A DNA stretch of 64,000 nt from Drosophila pseudoobscura. Lineage: Eukaryota > Arthropoda > Insecta > Diptera > Drosophilidae. Positions 50,019-61,750 of the stretch are shown one piece after another. Position 1 is the stretch's first letter; each line of letters starts with the position of its first letter. The notes below the pieces were generated by a model that had not been told where the DNA came from, searched no databases, and saw only the letters and a program-made list of their open reading frames with translations. A program made the translations under genes and the position numbers. The DNA is taken from contig NC_046683.1 in assembly GCF_009870125.1 (NCBI RefSeq), forward strand, positions 65,797,869 through 65,861,868. Direction: 5' to 3'.

Positions 50019-53000
50019 ATGACTGAAGTTGATGTCGTCTTGCCGGAGGGCGTGGCCGAGCCCACAACAAAGCTTGCCAGCGCATCAAGCCCGACCAGAG
50101 CCAAGGCCGACAGTAAAGAGAGCTCCACAGAGGCGATAGAGCTGGCCAACGATGATGAGAAGGCGGAGTTGGAGCTAGAGCCAGAACCAGAACCAAAACC
50201 AAAACCAGAGCCAGAGACAGAGGTAGAGACAGAGGCAGAGGCTGAACCAGAGCCGGCTGCCAAGGAGGCGGAAGAAGTGTCTTCCGGCGGCAAGGAGATC
50301 ACAAAAGATGATGTTGTGGAGGCCTCCCCCAAGGCTCCAGGTCCAGAGGAATTGATGGATGTGGATGAAACCGAAACCGTGACAGAGGAAGAAGAAGATG
50401 GCGAGGACTCACAGATCACAAGCAGCAGTTCCAAGGAGCCCAAGCTGCCAGAGGGCGACGAAGAGATGGACACAGTGGAGGAGGAAGCCACCACCAACGG
50501 GGATCATGAGCCAGAGGCTGAGGACGCCGAAGAAGACGATGTGGAGAAGATCGGCAGCACAGCAGAGAACAGCTGCGAGGCCGAAGACCCACTGGGAGCA
50601 GCCACCACACAGCCCGATACAGAGGAGGAGGAAGCATCTACCGAAAAGAAAACAGAGCTGGCGGAGGACTTAGACGGCGAGGAGAGCAGCCAGCAAAGCG
50701 AGACGATCAAGTCGGCCAGCGACGAGGAAGACGAGGACGAAGACGAGGAGAGCAGCGGGGAAAAGAAGGAGACCCTGAATGGGTTTGTGGCAAGCCCACA
50801 CAGTCCAGCGGAGAAGTCCCCACAAAAGGAGAACGGCCAGGCCAGCACAGCCGAGGCTAAGGCAGCCGCCAGCAACCACGATATGAGTGTCGTTAATCTG
50901 GATGAGGACAGCGACGAGGAAATGGAAGATATGTCGGACCTCAAGGTGCCGCCTGCTAAGCCAGCTTGCACCGAGATCCCAGTTCAGCCGCCTGCTTCTT
51001 CTAGCGGTGCCGAATCTTCGGATGATGCAGTGCTGATACCCTCCGACTCTGACTCCGAGGCCGCAGCACCACCGCCACCCATCAAAAAGAGTCCAGTGGC
51101 AACAGTGGCGCCCAAGCCAGCGCCACCTCCGCCGCCGCCCGTTCTAGATGATGATGACGACGACGACGACTGTGTGGTCATTGAGGATGATACGCCGCCA
51201 AGTATTTCGCTCAGCGGCATGGGGCTGGCTGGCAAGCGCAAGAGCGACCACCCGGACGATATGCACCAGCAGCCCAGCAACAAGAGGCAGCGGAGCAGCA
51301 CGCCCTTGGGCCTGGGCCAGCTGACCATCAAGGATGCCCGCTCGCTAATGCCACACGAAGCTTCAACAGGGTCTGTGGGACCCAGGGACTCAATCTATCC
51401 AGTAACTATTACCAATGCGGTGACTGGGGCGGCCACCAATCTCGGTGTGACGCCGCCTAAGCTGGTGCCCATGGCGGGGAACAACGTGGCCCAGCTGAAT
51501 CCCCCGACTCTGTCCCTCACGGGGCTGCCCAGCATGACCAACAATGCCAATCTCCTGCCAGGACTCACAGACGACATGTTCGTCCTCGAGGCGCCATCGT
51601 TCATTGTGCCCTACATCTACGAGAAGCCGCCCCACGAGAACATTCGCGAGGTGATCAGGTCCATTGAGACGAAATACGCCTTGTCGCCCGAAGACCTCGC
51701 CGAGGCAGTCAAAGGCGACGAATTCGACATGATGACCGAGCAGAACAAGGAGGTCAAGCCAGCGGATCCCTCCGCCGAGGGCAAGAAGAAAAAGAAGCGG
51801 GCAGACGATGAATCGTGGTCGGAGCAGTCGGACGAAGATGACGATGACGAAGACGACGACGACTCGGAGTCCGGGGTGCGCACTAAGGTACTGATCAAGG
51901 AGGCCAACGATGATCTGACTGCCCTCAAGGGAGCCATCAAGCCAGCGGCAGCCCTGGCGGCCACAGGGGGAGTGGTGCCGGCCAACAATGCGGCAAACAG
52001 CGGAAAACCCGGACAGGAGAACTATTTTGAGAGTCCGCTCGGAAAGTTCTTCATGGACATTGGCGTGGGTCTCGTGCAGGAGTATGTCCAGGCTGATCTA
52101 CTGCGTCTCCAGAAGCGCAAAATGCGCAAATCCCTCACGCGCGATCCGAAGGACTTTGAGATGGCCATCACCGCGCTATCGGGCAACCTGCAGGCCTCCA
52201 AGACGAAAAACGCCCCCTTCAAGTTCACGATGAAACGCTGCGAGTTCTGCAACTTCAAATCGGAGTCGGCTCTCTCCATGGCCAACCACTACGAGACGCC
52301 GCACATGAACGGCGTCCTGTACAAATGCAATTTCTGCACTTTTGAGATCCGGAATGCCACGGAAATTGTCTACCACATGGAGGCCGTGCACAACATCAAG
52401 GCACGTCTGATCAAGCCACTGCCATACCATCAGTGTCCCAACTGCGGGTTCGAGGACAATGGAAAGGCCAAGCTGGCGCGCCATCAGCCGGTGTGCGCCA
52501 AAAAGTTCCGCCCGGAATTGAATCTGGCGCCGCCCAACGACTGGGAAGCCCCTGCCAAGATACCACGCATCAAGCCCAGGCATGGGCTTGTAGGCACAGC
52601 TACCGCCTATCAGGTAAGCGATATCCATTGGGATTTCCTTTTGGAATTGCGATTAAAAATGTTTTATTTTTATTCCAGGCCATGGCTGCACAGGCAGCGG
52701 CGCAAAAGGCGGCATTGGCCACCATTCAACAGCAGCAGGCCCAGGCTCAGGCCAGGAACATGCAGGCAGCTGCCCTGGCCGCCCAGAATGCGGCCAAGAT
52801 GCGACAACGTGCCCCACCGCCGCCGAAGCCCAATTTGGTGCGGAGCACTCAGACGCCTGTGCGTGGAGCCGTTGCCAATACGGGACTCTCCACGCTGCCC
52901 AATAGCTATCAGTTAGCCGCGGGTCAGCTTGTCCAGGTAAAATCATCAAATCAAATCGGATAACGTGAAAGATGGTTTGCTCAAATATCGCTTTGTTTCT

Positions 53001-54003
53001 GCAGCAGGCATCCAAGAAGCCGATGGCAGGGCAGCCCAGCATTTCCATAACGCCATTACCTCGCCAAAGTGCGCTCGTCGGTGGTGCGTCCCCCTCGTCC
53101 AGCAAGGTGCCGCAAGCGGCAGCTGGCATGAAGCCTGGCCAGACGCCCACAGGCAACAACAAGGCTCAGTTCGTCATCTGCGAGATATGTGATGGCTACA
53201 TCAAGGATCTAGAACAGCTGCGCAATCACATGCAGTGGATGCACAAAGTGAAGGTAAAGCTGAGTTTCCATATTGCCTGTGTGTTCGTTTTCTAACGTGA
53301 ATTTTCTATTGAATTCTATTGTTCTGTGCAGATACATCCGAAGATGATCTACAACCGACCGCCACTGAATTGCCAAAAGTGTCAGTTCCGTTTCTTTACG
53401 GATCAGGGACTGGAGAGGCATTTGCTGGGCTCCCATGGCTTGGTCACGAGCTCCATGCAGGAGGCGGCGAACAAGGGCAAAGACGCCGGTCGCTGTCCCG
53501 TTTGTGGAAGGGTAAGTGTTACTCATCATCGGGGATTAGTCATAATTATTTGTGATTCCCATTGCTAACTGCTATTTTCTATCTGCGCAGATGTATCAAT
53601 GGAAGCTGCTGAATCACGTATCGCGCGATCATCACATGACCCTGAAGCCCGCACATCTATCGTACAAATGCACCGTGTGCACGGCCACTTTTGGGATGTA
53701 CAAACAGTTCGAGACGCACGTGTATACCGCCCACAGCACTGTGGCCAGAAAGGCGATGGACAGCAAGAAGAACAGCGCGCAGTCCAGTGGATCCTCCACT
53801 GCCTCTATATCGCGATCCCTGGGGGCAGCCAACGACTCGCTGCTGAAGCCGCTGAAGATCAACGATGAGATCACCATCATACCACAACCCGCATCGAAGC
53901 CACGCATCACAAATATGGAGAGTCATGTTATAGGTTCGTCTTTATCCTTCGCTCCCATATAGAGTCCAATGCTAATCTCTCCTTTTATATCTGCACAGAT
54001 TAA
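50019..54003 (+). CDS. MEP-1: MEP-1, zinc-finger partner of Mi-2
   Basis: Nuclear zinc-finger protein. In flies MEP-1 joins the nucleosome remodeller Mi-2 in the dMec complex, which represses genes in a SUMO-dependent way. Exons 50019-52613, 52679-52936, 53005-53253, 53332-53511, 53591-53933 and 53999-54003 join in phase to 1209 aa (melanogaster about 1150, from memory). Residues 1-320 are strongly acidic, with an EPEPEPKPKPEPE repeat and many E/D runs. A basic KRKSD segment follows. Seven zinc fingers are visible: CEFC (741), CNFC (770), a C2HC-type CPNC (806), CEIC (about 1010), CQKC (about 1048), CPVC (about 1090) and CTVC (about 1125). The last exon contributes two bases and a stop, making the end SHVID; reading through instead gives SHVIGSSLSFAPI. 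Confidence 0.9.
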
Positions 54004-55604
54004 ACAGACCGTGTTGGATCAACCAAAAACCTAATCTCGCATAGTTTTCAGCATTGGCAGGCGCTTTATCATTAGGTTTAGTTTTGTAAGCAGATCTAAA
54101 CCGTGACGACGTCCACTTACTTTTCTACGACGTGGGACGGATGGGACGGGTCGGTCACATCCATTTAGTTTCTTAAGTGTCCGAAGTGTATAAAAGTATA
54201 AGGAGAAAGTGTTACTAACGTAACCTTCCCTTCCCCCGGAATAAACTAAAGTAAATTATGCTACAGTTAAATCTTTCACACCAGCTACAGGATTCACGAT
54301 AACTGATAAATCTAAATACGGATACTATTTTAGTTACGGATTACGGATAACAGATATATGTACGTTTTTTTGGAGTGGAGTGTGCACATATGTTGAAGTT
54401 GTAGCTACTACTAATCTATGATATATATACGATGATAGACCACATACATACGAGTACATTTAGCTGTAGATTATAGATCATAGTATATATATTTATGAAT
54501 ATTTTGAAAGTGATGAAGTAAAGCCGCCAGAGCGCATCGTCTGCATGATGACTATGTAAATTAGTTAAAAACTAAACTATTTATACTACAAGAAGTTCGA
54601 GTATCCAAATTTTGTGTTGCAGAATGTATATACATTTTGAATGACGCCCGCACCCGCACGCCCATCCATAATCTTTATCCCTGGACCCCAGACCCTAGAC
54701 CCTACTGGGTTCTCGAATCGCACTCTTACTTCTTCTTCAGAGAGAATGACGCAGGAGAAAGTGAGGATGTAACTGATCTGAGAGACGTTCAACCTTTTAA
54801 TTTTCGTGTAAAAGTTTAAACTTATATTTATATTACTTATAAAAATATTAAAATTAAAATATATATATATATCATCTATTATCTTGTAAGATCAATGTAC
54901 TACAGTTATAAAGCAAAAACCACACAACACAAAACAACTGAAAATGATAAAATTAAAAACCTAGTTAATATAAAAGATCCATCTATACCAGCCTCAAGAT
55001 TGTACATAATAATTGAAATTACCATACGTATAGAGAGATGAGGGGACCTGTGGATTCTGAGAAATGGAGCAAGTCTGAATCCCGTTCGCTAATGTGGCAG
55101 TGTAGCATCAACTCAACCTCAAACTCAACTCCGTTTCCGTGGCCGAGGTGTGAGAAGTGAATGCTTTTAGCAGTCACATGATGTGACACCTAAGACGGAG
55201 CACCCTGCATAGCCCTGCACCCCCCAGTTATCATTGGACGGATCGGATCGGATACGGATAGACAACGCATTTATCTAGCACTAAAGCGAAATTTATTTTT
55301 ACTTTACAATAGAAAAAAAAAAAGTGAAATAGAAATTCCAACCTTGTGATGGATGTGTGTGTGTGACCATGGCAACTGTCGGCGGCTTGTGCTTGTGTGA
55401 GAGCGAGTGGAGTGTGTGTGTGTGTGTGTGTGTGTGTGATTTCCTCGTCCAGTCTTTTCTACGACTCGTAGCACCGATGGCTACATGCTTAAGTGTGTTG
55501 TGTGATGAAGGATATGTCTATGTAACTATGTAATTCTAAAGGTTTATGGGAGAGCAACGCACTGCATCACGTAGTATGGTTTCAGTTAGAGTTTGTGTGT
55601 GTGT
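54004..55604. other. Convergent 3' UTR region of MEP-1 and the secreted-protein gene
   Basis: AT-rich, with several TATATA runs (54860-54875) and a 27-bp TG run (55412-55438). The MEP-1 3' UTR probably extends through much of 54004-54900. The minus-strand gene's 3' UTR enters from the other side (TTTATTTTTA near 55291 gives AATAAA on the minus strand). No other gene is seen. Confidence 0.5.
55412..55438. repeat. TG dinucleotide microsatellite
   Basis: Uninterrupted GT repeat of about 27 bp in the shared 3' flank of MEP-1 and the secreted-protein gene. Confidence 0.9.
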
Positions 55605-56316
55605 CTAACTGGTGGCCTGATCGGCCAGCGCCACCTCGTTATCCGCTGCCGGGTTCACTGGCAGCGACTGGCCTATGCTGCTGCTGGGCGGGAAGAGCTG
55701 TGCTGCATGCGTCAACTGGGCAAGGGCGTCTTTGTCCAGAATCTGGGGCTTGTCAGCGGCACTGGTGTTCGATCTGCTCAGCTGGTAGAAGGCCGTGTCG
55801 CTGTGGGTGATGTTAACAATGCTGCCGGTGAGTGGCAGCGTCTCGAGCAGCTCCTGGGGACTGCTGAAGGCGCCAAGGTTCACAGGGGCGATGCCGGTGA
55901 GCACTTGACCGGTGACGTTCGTCTGGATGGGAAGGGGAATGTTGCCAAGGTCGATGTGGCTCTTGTTGCTGTGCGTGTCGTAGAAAGTGAGGTCCACACG
56001 CTCCTGACTCTCGAAGCTGGTGTCGTTCTCGCCCACCTCTGTGAGGATGCCGATCTCATAGACGACTGCCTTGACCACGTACCTAAAGACGACAGACGAT
56101 TGCGACAGTTGTAGTAGCGTAACCCTTCGGGTAAAGGAGATGGTAATCCCTTGAAGCTACTTACAGATTCTTGGGCGTATCATTCACACTGGCCCGAAGT
56201 TCTTCAATGGTGGCGTTGTCGATGCCCGAGCTGATGTCCAGAACGGGCAGAGAGCAGCTGAAGGCCAACAACATGCCGAGCACAGTGGCTCCGAGTACAG
56301 CCTGGTGGATCTGCAT
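55605..56316 (-). CDS. Unrecognised secreted glycoprotein, 209 aa
   Basis: Exons on the minus strand, 56316-56165 and 56082-55605, join in phase across an 82-nt intron (AATCT|GTAAGT ... TTTAG|GTACG). The first 23 residues (MQIHQAVLGATVLGMLLAFS...) form a signal peptide. At least seven N-glycosylation sequons are spread over the mature chain (DNATI, VNDTP, ENDTS, SNKSH, TNVTG, VNITH, SNTSA). The middle, VDLTFYDTHSNKSHIDLGNI and PLPIQTNVTGQVLTGIAPVN, looks conserved-domain-like, but I do not recognise the family. There are no membrane segments beyond the signal and only one cysteine after it. Predicted extracellular; function unknown. Coding status is supported by splice phase and codon bias. 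Confidence 0.75.
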
Positions 56317-58624
56317 CTTGGTTTTCGTTTTCGGGCAAATCGGACAAGGGCGATGGCAAACTGGGAAACGGAAACGACTGGGCGACGACTCTGCTGTCTG
56401 GCTCTTGCTCTTGCTCTGGCTCTGGCTCTAGCTCTGGTTCCTCGGCTGACTTTCGCGCGTTTAAAGTTAATTAGTGCAGATCCGAGCGCTTTTATAGTCA
56501 GCTGAGTCGGACTGTCGGCGGATTGCGGACTGCGGAGAAGCTTCGGACGTCGGACAAGGCGCGATTCCGCGTAATTATCGACATCTGTTAATTGCCCGAC
56601 AGGTTTACCGCTCCACTCCACTCCACTCCGGCGCTATGGCTATAGTTTCTAGGCAGATCCGTTGGCTTCCGTTTCGACCAGGCAAAGAGGCAGGCGCAGG
56701 GTGCGAGGAGCAGGGCACAGAGGCTGTTATTGTTTTTATCGCCAATCCCGGGGCCAGACTCTAATTAATTGTGCTCGTTTTGGAGCGTGTCCGAGGGACT
56801 GTCCCGTCTAACGCTGAATCCAATCCCCAACGAATCTCAGACACCAGCCAGCACAGGGGCTGCCTACGCAAATCTCAGCTTGGTGCAAAATCGTCGCCCA
56901 CTGAGAGTCGCGTCCATCGATGTCGATCAGAGATCACCGTGTTTACTCCTCGACTCTGGCCAAAAATAAGTCCATAAATATTGCACCTCCCCAATGACGC
57001 ACTACTTCCAGATCGGATTGCATGTGGTCTGGGGACACGCGCCTGTCTGCCAAGTCGCTAACATTACGCATACGACACGTTTTCTGACGTAGACTGTGAA
57101 ATCCCATAAAACGAGTACAATTAATGTGAGATTTCATGAGAAAGGAAGGTATGGTATTCTATCACTCTATATGGTACTGGCAGAATCCACAAAGAAACAT
57201 ATGGCGCACAAAAAGCATCATTAATTTGTAATCAAATTTAATTTTATAAAAGATGAAATAATATACAACTCATTTCACACTATAGTTAACCGCTTAGAGC
57301 CGCCGAAAGCTCTGGCATAACCAGCCCGATCTTGACTTCCATTCATGACTGATATCGCAGATGGATCTGGAGACCAGATCTCCGTTTTTTTCGGTGGATC
57401 GTTCTGGCAGTACACGTTTTGCGGTTTCTGGAACCAGAGGCAAGATATGATAGTTCCCACCGGCAGCAGCGGCGCCGTTTCCCTCAGCAAGTTTTCACCT
57501 TAGAAAGGGGGTGAACTTTTTTTTTGTTTGGTTTTTTTTTTGCTTTTTGTTTCAGCGGAAAATTTTCGAAATTAATTCGCACATTTTGGGATATCATGTA
57601 TCCATAAATGAGCTCTGTGTGCCCTGGTGATCTCAGATCAGATCTCATATTGAAGAGTACGTGAATATGTGGAATGCAATGCACTCTAATTATGAAGTGT
57701 CAAAGAGCCCGCCATTCCAATTGTAAATTCACTAAAAAGTGCAGTCGTCGGTTGTTCGCCTTCCTCGACAGACAGGCCTCGACAGGCACAGCAGCATCGT
57801 TGGATCCCACATATTGCAGATACATACACATATGCACGTACATATCTTTAAATATTTGCTCTTCCGCTGCTTTGGTTAGCATCCATTTTGGAGCACCCAA
57901 CGCGTGTCTGGATATATGCACATATGTAGATACATACATATGTATGTATGTATGTACATATGTATACTGGTTTGGTTATTTTTCCATTCTAGCTGAAAAA
58001 TCTTATCATTTCAAAAGTGTCAAACGTTGTTTTTATTTTGGATTGCTTTCTTGGAATTGAGTTATTGATTTATTTTAGTAAATGTATGTTAATTCCCAGC
58101 AATTAAGACAATCAACAAATACAAATTTTTTATTTTTTTTTTAAATTCCTGCCTCAAGCTTCACTGCTGCTTCTCTAGTCTGGGAATCCTTGGTATACAT
58201 TTCGACTAATTGAACTCATTTTTCTAGCCTAACGAAGGTTCAATATCTTACCATTAATTTGGTAGGTTCAACCGAGCATTACCCTTGAAGCAGAATATAA
58301 TTTTAAGCAATAATAGAGGGAGAGCATAGAATAATTTAAGGGAGAACTTGGCGCCGGCTTGGTGAGGCATTGGCCATTGGGCATTGGGCATTGGGCAGTG
58401 GAGTAGCATTGGAAACAGGCACGCACAGGCAGGCACCAAAACGAGTTCGGGCAGCGATTCGCGGGAGGCGCTCCAAGTGCTAACTGAACGGAATAATAAA
58501 GCTTAGACGATCCGCAACTTTCGACGGCGAAAAACTTTAAAAACTCGCCCGCTCTGGGGCTGTAAACTTATTATCGATCTGAACTCCGAGACGAACGCAA
58601 CTCTCGCAACCAGCAGCACCGACC
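56317..58624. other. Intergenic region between two divergent secreted-protein genes
   Basis: About 2.3 kb. 56400-56520 has a CTCTGG repeat and the likely promoter of the minus gene. 57275-57498 holds a coding-like minus-strand stretch listed separately. 57835-57970 is rich in TACATATG/TATG repeats. The final 100 bp should carry the promoter and short 5' UTR of the plus gene at 58625. No other gene is supported. Confidence 0.45.
57275..57498 (-). other. Coding-like stretch, possible terminal exon of an unknown gene
   Basis: After a pyrimidine tract and CTAAG acceptor at 57499-57500, a minus-strand frame runs about 74 codons to TGA/TAG. It has G/C-ending codons unlike its AT-rich surroundings (ENLLRETAPLLPVGTIISCL, then WFQKPQNVYCQNDPPKKTE). 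There is no ATG near its start and no identified upstream exon. It may be a last exon, a decayed gene or chance. I recognise no family. Confidence 0.3.
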
Positions 58625-59661
58625 ATGAAGTGCACTCTTTTATCCACAGTGAGTAGAATGCCCCACAAATCGAAATTGGAGACTGGATGATGATCATCGT
58701 CTTCTTCTTTTGCCTCTAGTTGCTGGCGACCTTGGCAGCCACGAGTCTGGCTGCCCCTTTCCAGCTGAGCGATATCTTTCCCGGCTTTGTGGCCATCGCG
58801 CAGCCGCAGGAGAAGCAGGAGGTGGTCAAGCGTCATGTGGTAGCCAATCCTGACGCTGAACTGAAGCAGATCTCGTTCCATGGTTTGATTGGGGACCTGG
58901 AGGACAGTCTGTTCCAGTCCGCCCTGAGCCTGCATTCGGCCAGTGCCCCTGACAGCGAGGTGGAGGAGGTGAAGCCCGGCACGGAGGAGGTCAGTGAGGA
59001 TTCGGAACATGCTCTGACCAAGCGCTCGGATGAGTCGACTCCGGCAACGGACACTACCTCGACTGACGACGGTCTGGCCCGCAAGATTCTGCTGCAGACA
59101 ACCAAGAAGGTGCCCGGAAGTGAGGATGGTCTGCCCGCTCACCTGATCATCGATCATGTCTCCGTTCAACCACACAACGGCGGCATTCTGCCCCTGATTC
59201 CCACCTTCCAGGTGCACCACACCAAGCTGATCTCGGCCACCATCAAGGAGGACTCGAACAACGATAGCAGCGATGGCAAGCAGACCAAGATCAGCATCAC
59301 CAAGACCTCGATCACATCGACGGCACCCCTCGAGAGTCTTGAAGAGGCTGTCGCCAGCTCCAGTTCCATTTCCAGTTCCAGCTCGAGCGCTGCTCCTACA
59401 CCCACAACCACTGAGGGACCCGCAGCAAAGGAAGCCACCACAACAGTTGAAACCTTAAAGACCGCAGAGGAGGAGAGCAACAGCAGCAGCAGCAGCCCCA
59501 ACGCCAACGCCAACACCACCACCACCATCCCAGAATCATCATCCACTTCGGCAGCCACCACAGAGGAGCCCATCCAAAAGCTGAAGAAGGACGAGGAGAA
59601 GCTCAAGGAGAAGGTGGCCGAGGTGGAGGCCGATCCCGTAATCCTCTCGTCCCGCGTTTAG
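58625..59661 (+). CDS. Unrecognised secreted protein, 321 aa, prohormone-like layout
   Basis: Exons 58625-58648 and 58720-59661 join in phase over a 71-nt intron. The eight-residue exon MKCTLLST completes a signal peptide with LLATLAATSLAA. The start is the only ATG that provides it. The chain has dibasic sites (VVKRHVV, LTKRSDE) typical of convertase cleavage. A conserved-looking block follows, DGLARKILLQ ... HLIIDHVSVQPHNGGILPLI. After that comes a long Ser/Thr/Ala- and Asn-rich low-complexity part with a lysine/glutamate-rich coiled-coil-like end (KLKKDEEKLKEKVAEVEAD). No cysteines follow the signal peptide. Function unknown; secretion is well supported, processing is inference. An ATTAAA signal lies near 59743. 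Confidence 0.8.
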
Positions 59662-61750
59662 GACATTCCTGACTCACTGGATCCATGTAGCTGTAGTCCA
59701 TCCCCCTCTCATACTCACACATATTTATGACACTCGAAGTTCAATTAAAGTCATGTGATTTGATCCGAAGATCGGCGAGAGATTCGCTTCTTTATTTGCA
59801 TATCCAATTCACACAGAAAACTCTCGCACGCTCAACGAGTACCAGTACTAGTGCGAGTGTGAATGGGGATGGGATGGAGGGGGCCCGGGGAATTCCGCCA
59901 AATTTGAGGCTCTAATTGTTGGCTTAAACAATGATGCTGCATTGGGGAATGAGACTCGGACTCTGCGCCGACTCTATGATGATAGCAACGATTCACTGAG
60001 GCATGAAGTCGGGGCGATGCCGAACCTTCCCAGAATCTCAGAAAGCTCTCTGATCGGGAAAAACCTCACGTATCGTAGATGTGCAAATAATGTGCAAATA
60101 CTCATTCAGATCCGTTCCCCTTGGATGTGCCTGTGGATTGTGGCACTCAATTGGGTTAATTAAATATTGTGAAATTGTGGGGCGTGTTCTCCTGTGTAGT
60201 GGGTGTTAATGAATTCGAAGAGGAAAGAGCAGTCGAAGATTCGCATCGCCCTTTCATTCAATTGTTGAATTGCACACTCAGAGTAATGCAGGGGTATTCT
60301 ATTATCAGTAACCTAGTGATACCTAGTATAGAAGACATTCATCAAAGGCATTTGTATATCAAAACACGAGCACACGAGTACCGCGAGTGCCGTAAACAAT
60401 TTAGGTGATTCTTCGCCGTGACTCATCCTCGATAAAGACACCTCCGCCGCTGGCCCTGGCCATCCACGAAATATGTGGGTACAACATGTAGTAGTAACCA
60501 CGCTGGCGAGTCTTAACATTGATAAAGAAAACCCAGTGGCAGTTCTTTGAGAGAAAGAACCATTCCGCATGACCAAATGGACAACGAGTATATGCAACGT
60601 GTGACAGGTGGGGTTTCCCGCGCTAACATCCCTGATCCGTGTCCGATCAGCTGTGAGTTTTATAGTATTTAAGTTCCTGCTAACTACTGCCTTTGCATTT
60701 ATTTGTTTATTTAGCAGGGGGCAGGCCTGCCTGCCGCCTATATTTACTCCTTCGCTTTATAGATCTGTATGTTTGTCAGTATGTACACGAACGAGTACAA
60801 CTAATAACATGACAAAAGATAAAGTAAACAATATATATGGTTGCCTCACTGATAAGACCTTCGCTTCGCACGCATTCAATTTGTATTACAAAATCTGTGA
60901 GCCGCGCGGGCTAAATATTTGCACTCTGCAATTGGGCAAGGAGTCCACAGAGACAGAGACAGGGACAGAGAGAGAGCTATCGGTACACTGCCCCTGGTAT
61001 TGCCCTGCTTGGCGTTTTGATAACAGGTGTAACCCTTAAAATTTCATTAGGTTTATCTTATCATTGGCGGATAGAAAGAGAGAGAGAGAAAGAGAGCCGA
61101 GCCGAGCCAAAAGAACTCCAACCAGAACGACACGGTAGGTGCTGCCGATGTCGATGGCCATTCAATTGAAGGCTTAGGCGGCCCGGAGCGTCGTTCAGTC
61201 CAAAGGAAGCAGCCGGCGAACACGTATCGCCCAACAGCCCAACAGTCCCGTCCACAGAAACAGAGCAGCGCGAGAACTCTATCGGTGAGGAAGATAACAC
61301 TAAACGTATGGGTGGTTCTTTTTTTTGTAGGCCTGCTTATAGTTTATGGACATCAGCAAAGTGCTGCGTATCAAGTGACGATGAGAGTGTAATTCCCCGC
61401 CAGATGATTCAGCCAGTAACCGCGGAATGGTGATTAGTTGGGCTCTTCCAAGTGCCATGAAAGTGGAGAAAGGAAAAGAATGATTCTCTGAGGAATGATT
61501 GAAAAGCATTTGCATTTCTATTTCCTTTTCCATATGCAAAATCCCCCATAACTAATTAGAACTTGATTAGATACTGAAAGTGACGCATTGTACATAATTT
61601 CTAATTGAATTTATAGCCCCGAGGTGGTGTGGAGAACGTAGTCTTATCGATCAGAGGTTGCACAACCTCAAGAAGAAATCAGGAAACCGATTCGGATACC
61701 ACTGGGAGCATTACACACCGCAAAACAACCTCAACCTCGAGCCCAACAAG
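59662..61750. other. Intergenic region with 5' UTR exons of the four-pass gene
   Basis: The first 100 bp are the 3' UTR of the secreted-protein gene. 60401-60622 (minus) is a coding-like stretch listed separately. 61120-61284 is GC-richer and ends at a GTGAGG donor. An acceptor (TTATAG) at 61611-61616 begins the exon that contains the ATG at 61751, so these are probably 5' UTR exons of the next gene (inference). The rest is AT-rich without features. Confidence 0.45.
60401..60622 (-). other. Coding-like 73-codon stretch without a start codon
   Basis: A minus-strand frame bounded by TAG (60625-60623) and TAA (60403-60401) reads RGKPHLSHVAYTRCPFGHAE, then WFFLSKNCHWVFFINVKTRQ, RGYYYMLYPHISWMARASGG and GVFIEDESRRRIT. 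Codons favour C/G at third positions (TAC TAC TAC, GCC, GTC, ATC, GAG), as in the real genes of this window. The composition (Trp, Tyr, Phe, Cys, His rich) is unlike a random shadow. The only Met codons are deep inside. A TTAG at its upstream edge could be an acceptor with a weak pyrimidine tract. A CTATAAAA box lies about 35 bp further upstream and an ATG in another frame just after it. It may be a last exon, a frameshifted gene or a pseudogene; the family is unknown. Confidence 0.4.

Noticed and set aside
49919-50497. 192-codon open frame on the minus strand opposite the start of MEP-1
   Set aside because: It is Ser/Leu/Val low complexity that mirrors the Glu/Asp-rich MEP-1 frame on the other strand; the plus-strand frame has homology, zinc fingers and splice support.
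52614-52916. Open frame continuing from MEP-1 exon 1 into the intron and following exon in another frame
   Set aside because: The 65-nt intron (GTAAGC...TTCCAG) is well formed and the spliced frame gives the Ala/Gln-rich MEP-1 segment.
59166-59606. 146-codon minus-strand frame opposite the secreted protein gene
   Set aside because: Antisense shadow of Ser/Thr/Ala-rich coding sequence; the plus-strand frame has signal peptide and splice phase.
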